Source: Burkholderiaceae bacterium (GTDB lineage: Bacteria > Pseudomonadota > Gammaproteobacteria > Burkholderiales > Burkholderiaceae). Taken from it: 7,198 nt of DNA. Position numbers and translations under genes: made by a program. The notes beneath the pieces were generated by a model. The model was not told where the DNA came from and searched no databases. It saw nothing but the letters and a program-made list of their open reading frames with translations. Location: positions 1 to 7,198 of the forward strand of contig JALORV010000027.1 in assembly GCA_025458735.1 (NCBI GenBank), written 5' to 3'. Below are positions 5,623 to 7,198 of this stretch, piece by piece (positions within the stretch are counted from its first letter, which is position 1; the number at the start of each line of letters is the position of its first letter).

Positions 5623-5768
5623 TACTTGTGCCGCTGCGGTGCCCGCTTGGCCGCAGCCTTCGGCGGTTCGGCCTTCGGCGCGTTGCCGATCACGCCCTTC
5701 AGCGGGCAGATCCTGAATGCCGGGCACTTCTCGCACCCGGCGACCACCGCGATCGGACACAGCGTCAT
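5622..5768 (-). CDS. Small Cys-rich protein, 48 residues, unknown function
   Basis: The frame starts at ATG 5768 with a strong GGAGGA site (minus strand, 5782-5777) 8 nt upstream and ends at TAG 5624-5622. It lies 70 bp downstream of aceB on the same strand, so read-through from aceB is likely. The N-terminal half, MTLCPIAVVAGCEKC then PAFRICPLKGVIG, holds four cysteines at 4, 12, 15 and 21 (C-x7-C-x2-C-x5-C), suited to binding Zn or an Fe-S cluster or to redox chemistry. The C-terminal half (from residue 29) is a Lys/Ala/Pro/Arg-rich tail, probably disordered. No membrane segment is convincing. The frame extends upstream to another start at 5846, but that would overlap the aceB end and adds Arg/Ala-rich nonsense, so the ATG with the SD is chosen. 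I do not recognise a named family. Confidence 0.65.
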   Translation of the reverse strand: MTLCPIAVVAGCEKCPAFRICPLKGVIGNAPKAEPPKAAAKRAPQRHK

Positions 5769-5782
5769 GGCGTCTTTCCTCC

Positions 5783-5798
5783 GGGCGCCCGTGCGCCC
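5783..5798 (-). promoter_or_regulatory. Hairpin abutting the ribosome site of the Cys-rich gene
   Basis: On the minus strand GGGCGC-ACGG-GCGCCC forms a perfect 6-bp stem with a 4-nt loop and is followed with no gap by the GGAGGA ribosome site (5782-5777). Such a placement could tune translation or protect the 5' end of a processed message. Function is inference. Confidence 0.35.
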
Positions 5799-5805
5799 TG
5801 CTGTT

Positions 5806-5835
5806 GCCGCCCGCCGCGGCGCCGAGGCGGACGGC
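5806..5835 (-). terminator. Stem-loop directly after aceB, possible attenuator
   Basis: On the minus strand GCCGTCCGCC (5835-5826) pairs with GGCGGGCGGC (5815-5806) over 10 bp with one G-U pair, around a 10-nt loop that itself contains GGCGCC. It begins 3 nt after the aceB stop. No U-run follows, so it may act as a partial terminator or 3' stabiliser separating aceB from the small downstream gene. Confidence 0.4.
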
Positions 5836-5838
5836 GCT

Positions 5839-7198
5839 TCAGGCAATCTCTTCGTACAGCGGCAGGGTCAGGAACTCGGCAAAGCTTTCCTGCGTGCTCA
5901 TTTTCTCGAAGATCTGCGCGGCGCGATCGTAGGTCGGCGAGTTGGGGCCGACGTCGGCCTTCACCTTCGCCAGTTCCTCCGGGATCAGTGCGCGCACCAT
6001 GTCCGCGGTTACCTTGCGGCCGTCGTCGAGCACGCCCTTGGGTGAGCGGATCCACTGCCAGACCTGCGAGCGGCTGATTTCGGCCGTGGCGGCGTCTTCC
6101 ATCAGGTTGTGAATCGGCACGCAGCCGTTGCCGGCCAGCCACGAGCCCAGGTAGTGGATGCCGACGTTGATGTTCATGCGCAGCCCGGCCTCGGTGATTG
6201 GCGTCTCGGGCTGGAAATTCAGCAGATCGGCGGCGCCGACCTTGATGTCGTCGCGCTTCTTGTCGATCTGGTTCTTGCGTTCGCCAAGCACCTTGACGAA
6301 CTCCTCCATCGCGATCGGCACCAGGCCCGGATGCGCGACCCAGCCGCCGTCGTAGCCGTCGGTGGCGTCGCGCGCCTTGTCCGAGCGCACGCCGCCGAGC
6401 GCGGTCTCGTTCTTCACCGGATCGTTCTTGATCGGAATCAGCGCACTCATGCCGCCGATGGCGGGCGCGTTGCGCTTGTGGCAGGTGGCCAGCAGCAGCA
6501 GCGCATAGGCACGCATGAACGGCGCCGTCATCGTCACCTTGGCCCGGTCGGCAAGGCAGAAGCTGCGGTCCACCTTGAACTTCTTGATGCAGGAAAAGAT
6601 GTAGTCCCAGCGCCCGGCATTGAGCCCCGCCGAGTGCTCGCGCAGTTCGTACAGGATCTCGTCCATCTCGAAGGCGGCCAGGATGGTCTCGATCAGCACG
6701 GTCGCCTTGATCGTGCCCTGCGGCAGCCCCAGCGCCTTCTGCGTGGCCACGAAGACGTCGTTCCACAGCCGTGCCTCCAGGTGCGACTCCATCTTCGGCA
6801 GGTAGAAGTACGGCCCGGAACCGCGCGCCACCAGCTCCCTGGCGTTGTGGAACATGTAGAGCGCGAAGTCGAAGATGCCGCCGGACACACGCTGGCCATC
6901 GACCAGCACGTGCTTCTCGTCGAGATGCCAGCCCCGCGGCCGCACGACCAGCGTGGCGACCTTGTCGTTGAGCTTGTAGACCTTGCCGCCCTGCTCCAGC
7001 ACGATGGTGCGGCGGATGGCGTCGATCAGGTTGATCTGCCCGGTGATCTGGTTGTCCCAGTTCGGCGCGTTGCTGTCCTCGAAGTCGGTCATGTAGGAAT
7101 CCGCCCCGGAGTTCAGCGCATTGATGATCATCTTGCGCTCCACCGGGCCGGTGATTTCGACGCGACGGCACTGCAGATCGGCGGGAATCGGCGCGATC
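5839..7198 (-). CDS. aceB: Malate synthase A (N-terminus cut by window edge)
   Basis: 452 residues are visible, from within the conserved APIPADLQ and RRVEITGP segment to the TGA at 5841-5839. The enzyme condenses glyoxylate with acetyl-CoA to malate, the second step of the glyoxylate shunt, in the cytoplasm. Family landmarks, numbered from the first visible residue: [13 protein letters not shown] (37-49), VRPRGWHL (85-92, catalytic Arg region), [13 protein letters not shown] (126-138), [16 protein letters not shown] (167-182, with the Mg-binding Glu170), [11 protein letters not shown] (191-201, Mg-binding Asp198), [17 protein letters not shown] (283-291) and [12 protein letters not shown] (365-376, catalytic Asp368), then WQWI. 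The 28-residue spacing of the two metal ligands agrees with E. coli AceB, and by that comparison about 80 N-terminal residues are missing to the right. A GTG at 7143 is internal, not the start. No isocitrate lyase is visible in the window. It matters for growth on acetate or fatty acids, in line with the lipid genes nearby. Confidence 0.97.
   Translation of the reverse strand, partial: IAPIPADLQCRRVEITGPVERKMIINALNSGADSYMTDFEDSNAPNWDNQITGQINLIDAIRRTIVLEQGGKVYKLNDKVATLVVRPRGWHLDEKHVLVDGQRVSGGIFDFALYMFHNARELVARGSGPYFYLPKMESHLEARLWNDVFVATQKALGLPQGTIKATVLIETILAAFEMDEILYELREHSAGLNAGRWDYIFSCIKKFKVDRSFCLADRAKVTMTAPFMRAYALLLLATCHKRNAPAIGGMSALIPIKNDPVKNETALGGVRSDKARDATDGYDGGWVAHPGLVPIAMEEFVKVLGERKNQIDKKRDDIKVGAADLLNFQPETPITEAGLRMNINVGIHYLGSWLAGNGCVPIHNLMEDAATAEISRSQVWQWIRSPKGVLDDGRKVTADMVRALIPEELAKVKADVGPNSPTYDRAAQIFEKMSTQESFAEFLTLPLYEEIA

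Noticed and set aside
1..7198. tRNA, rRNA, prophage, toxin-antitoxin or defence genes
   Set aside because: I found no cloverleaf, ribosomal RNA segment or protein motifs of those classes on either strand; apart from the repeat region the window is ordinary metabolic and regulatory gene content.

Overview
The window looks like chromosomal DNA from a G+C-rich (about two-thirds by eye) proteobacterium. A beta- or gammaproteobacterium that stores lipid is the best guess, because it combines a Marinobacter-type long-chain fatty acyl reductase, a PhaI/PhaF-type phasin and a malate synthase of the AceB type. This assignment is inference from protein families only.

Layout. Minus strand 1-1770: a two-domain fatty acyl-CoA/aldehyde reductase, cut off at its C-terminus by the window edge. 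A 165-bp divergent intergenic region with two inverted repeats separates it from a plus-strand series: phasin (1936-2394), patatin-like acyl hydrolase (2779-4047), TetR-family regulator (4144-4803) and a TPR protein (4818-5597). The TPR gene starts 14 bp after the TetR gene and is probably co-transcribed with it. Facing this series on the minus strand are aceB (5839-7198, N-terminus off the window) and a 48-residue Cys-rich miniprotein downstream of it (5622-5768).

The theme is storage and use of fatty acids. The reductase makes fatty alcohols (wax-ester precursors), the phasin coats storage granules, the patatin protein would hydrolyse acyl esters, and malate synthase is the glyoxylate-shunt enzyme needed for growth on acetyl-CoA from fatty acids. 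The TetR protein is a plausible local regulator.

The most unusual structure is the 5' end of the patatin gene. Two tandem 134-bp copies (2608-2741 and 2742-2875, one base different) lie inside the codons for the glycine-rich oxyanion-hole motif, preceded by a diverged 31-nt partial copy. Since 134 is not a multiple of three, each copy shifts frame. The result is a chain of two short ORFs, each encoding an aborted patatin N-terminus (PRIGLALAGGG) and each ending in ATGGTGA, where its stop overlaps the next ATG. The last ATG (2779) opens the intact enzyme. Each copy also carries a pair of mutually exclusive hairpins just before its ATG. This may be a translational-coupling or leader-ORF arrangement, or simply the scar of a recent duplication.
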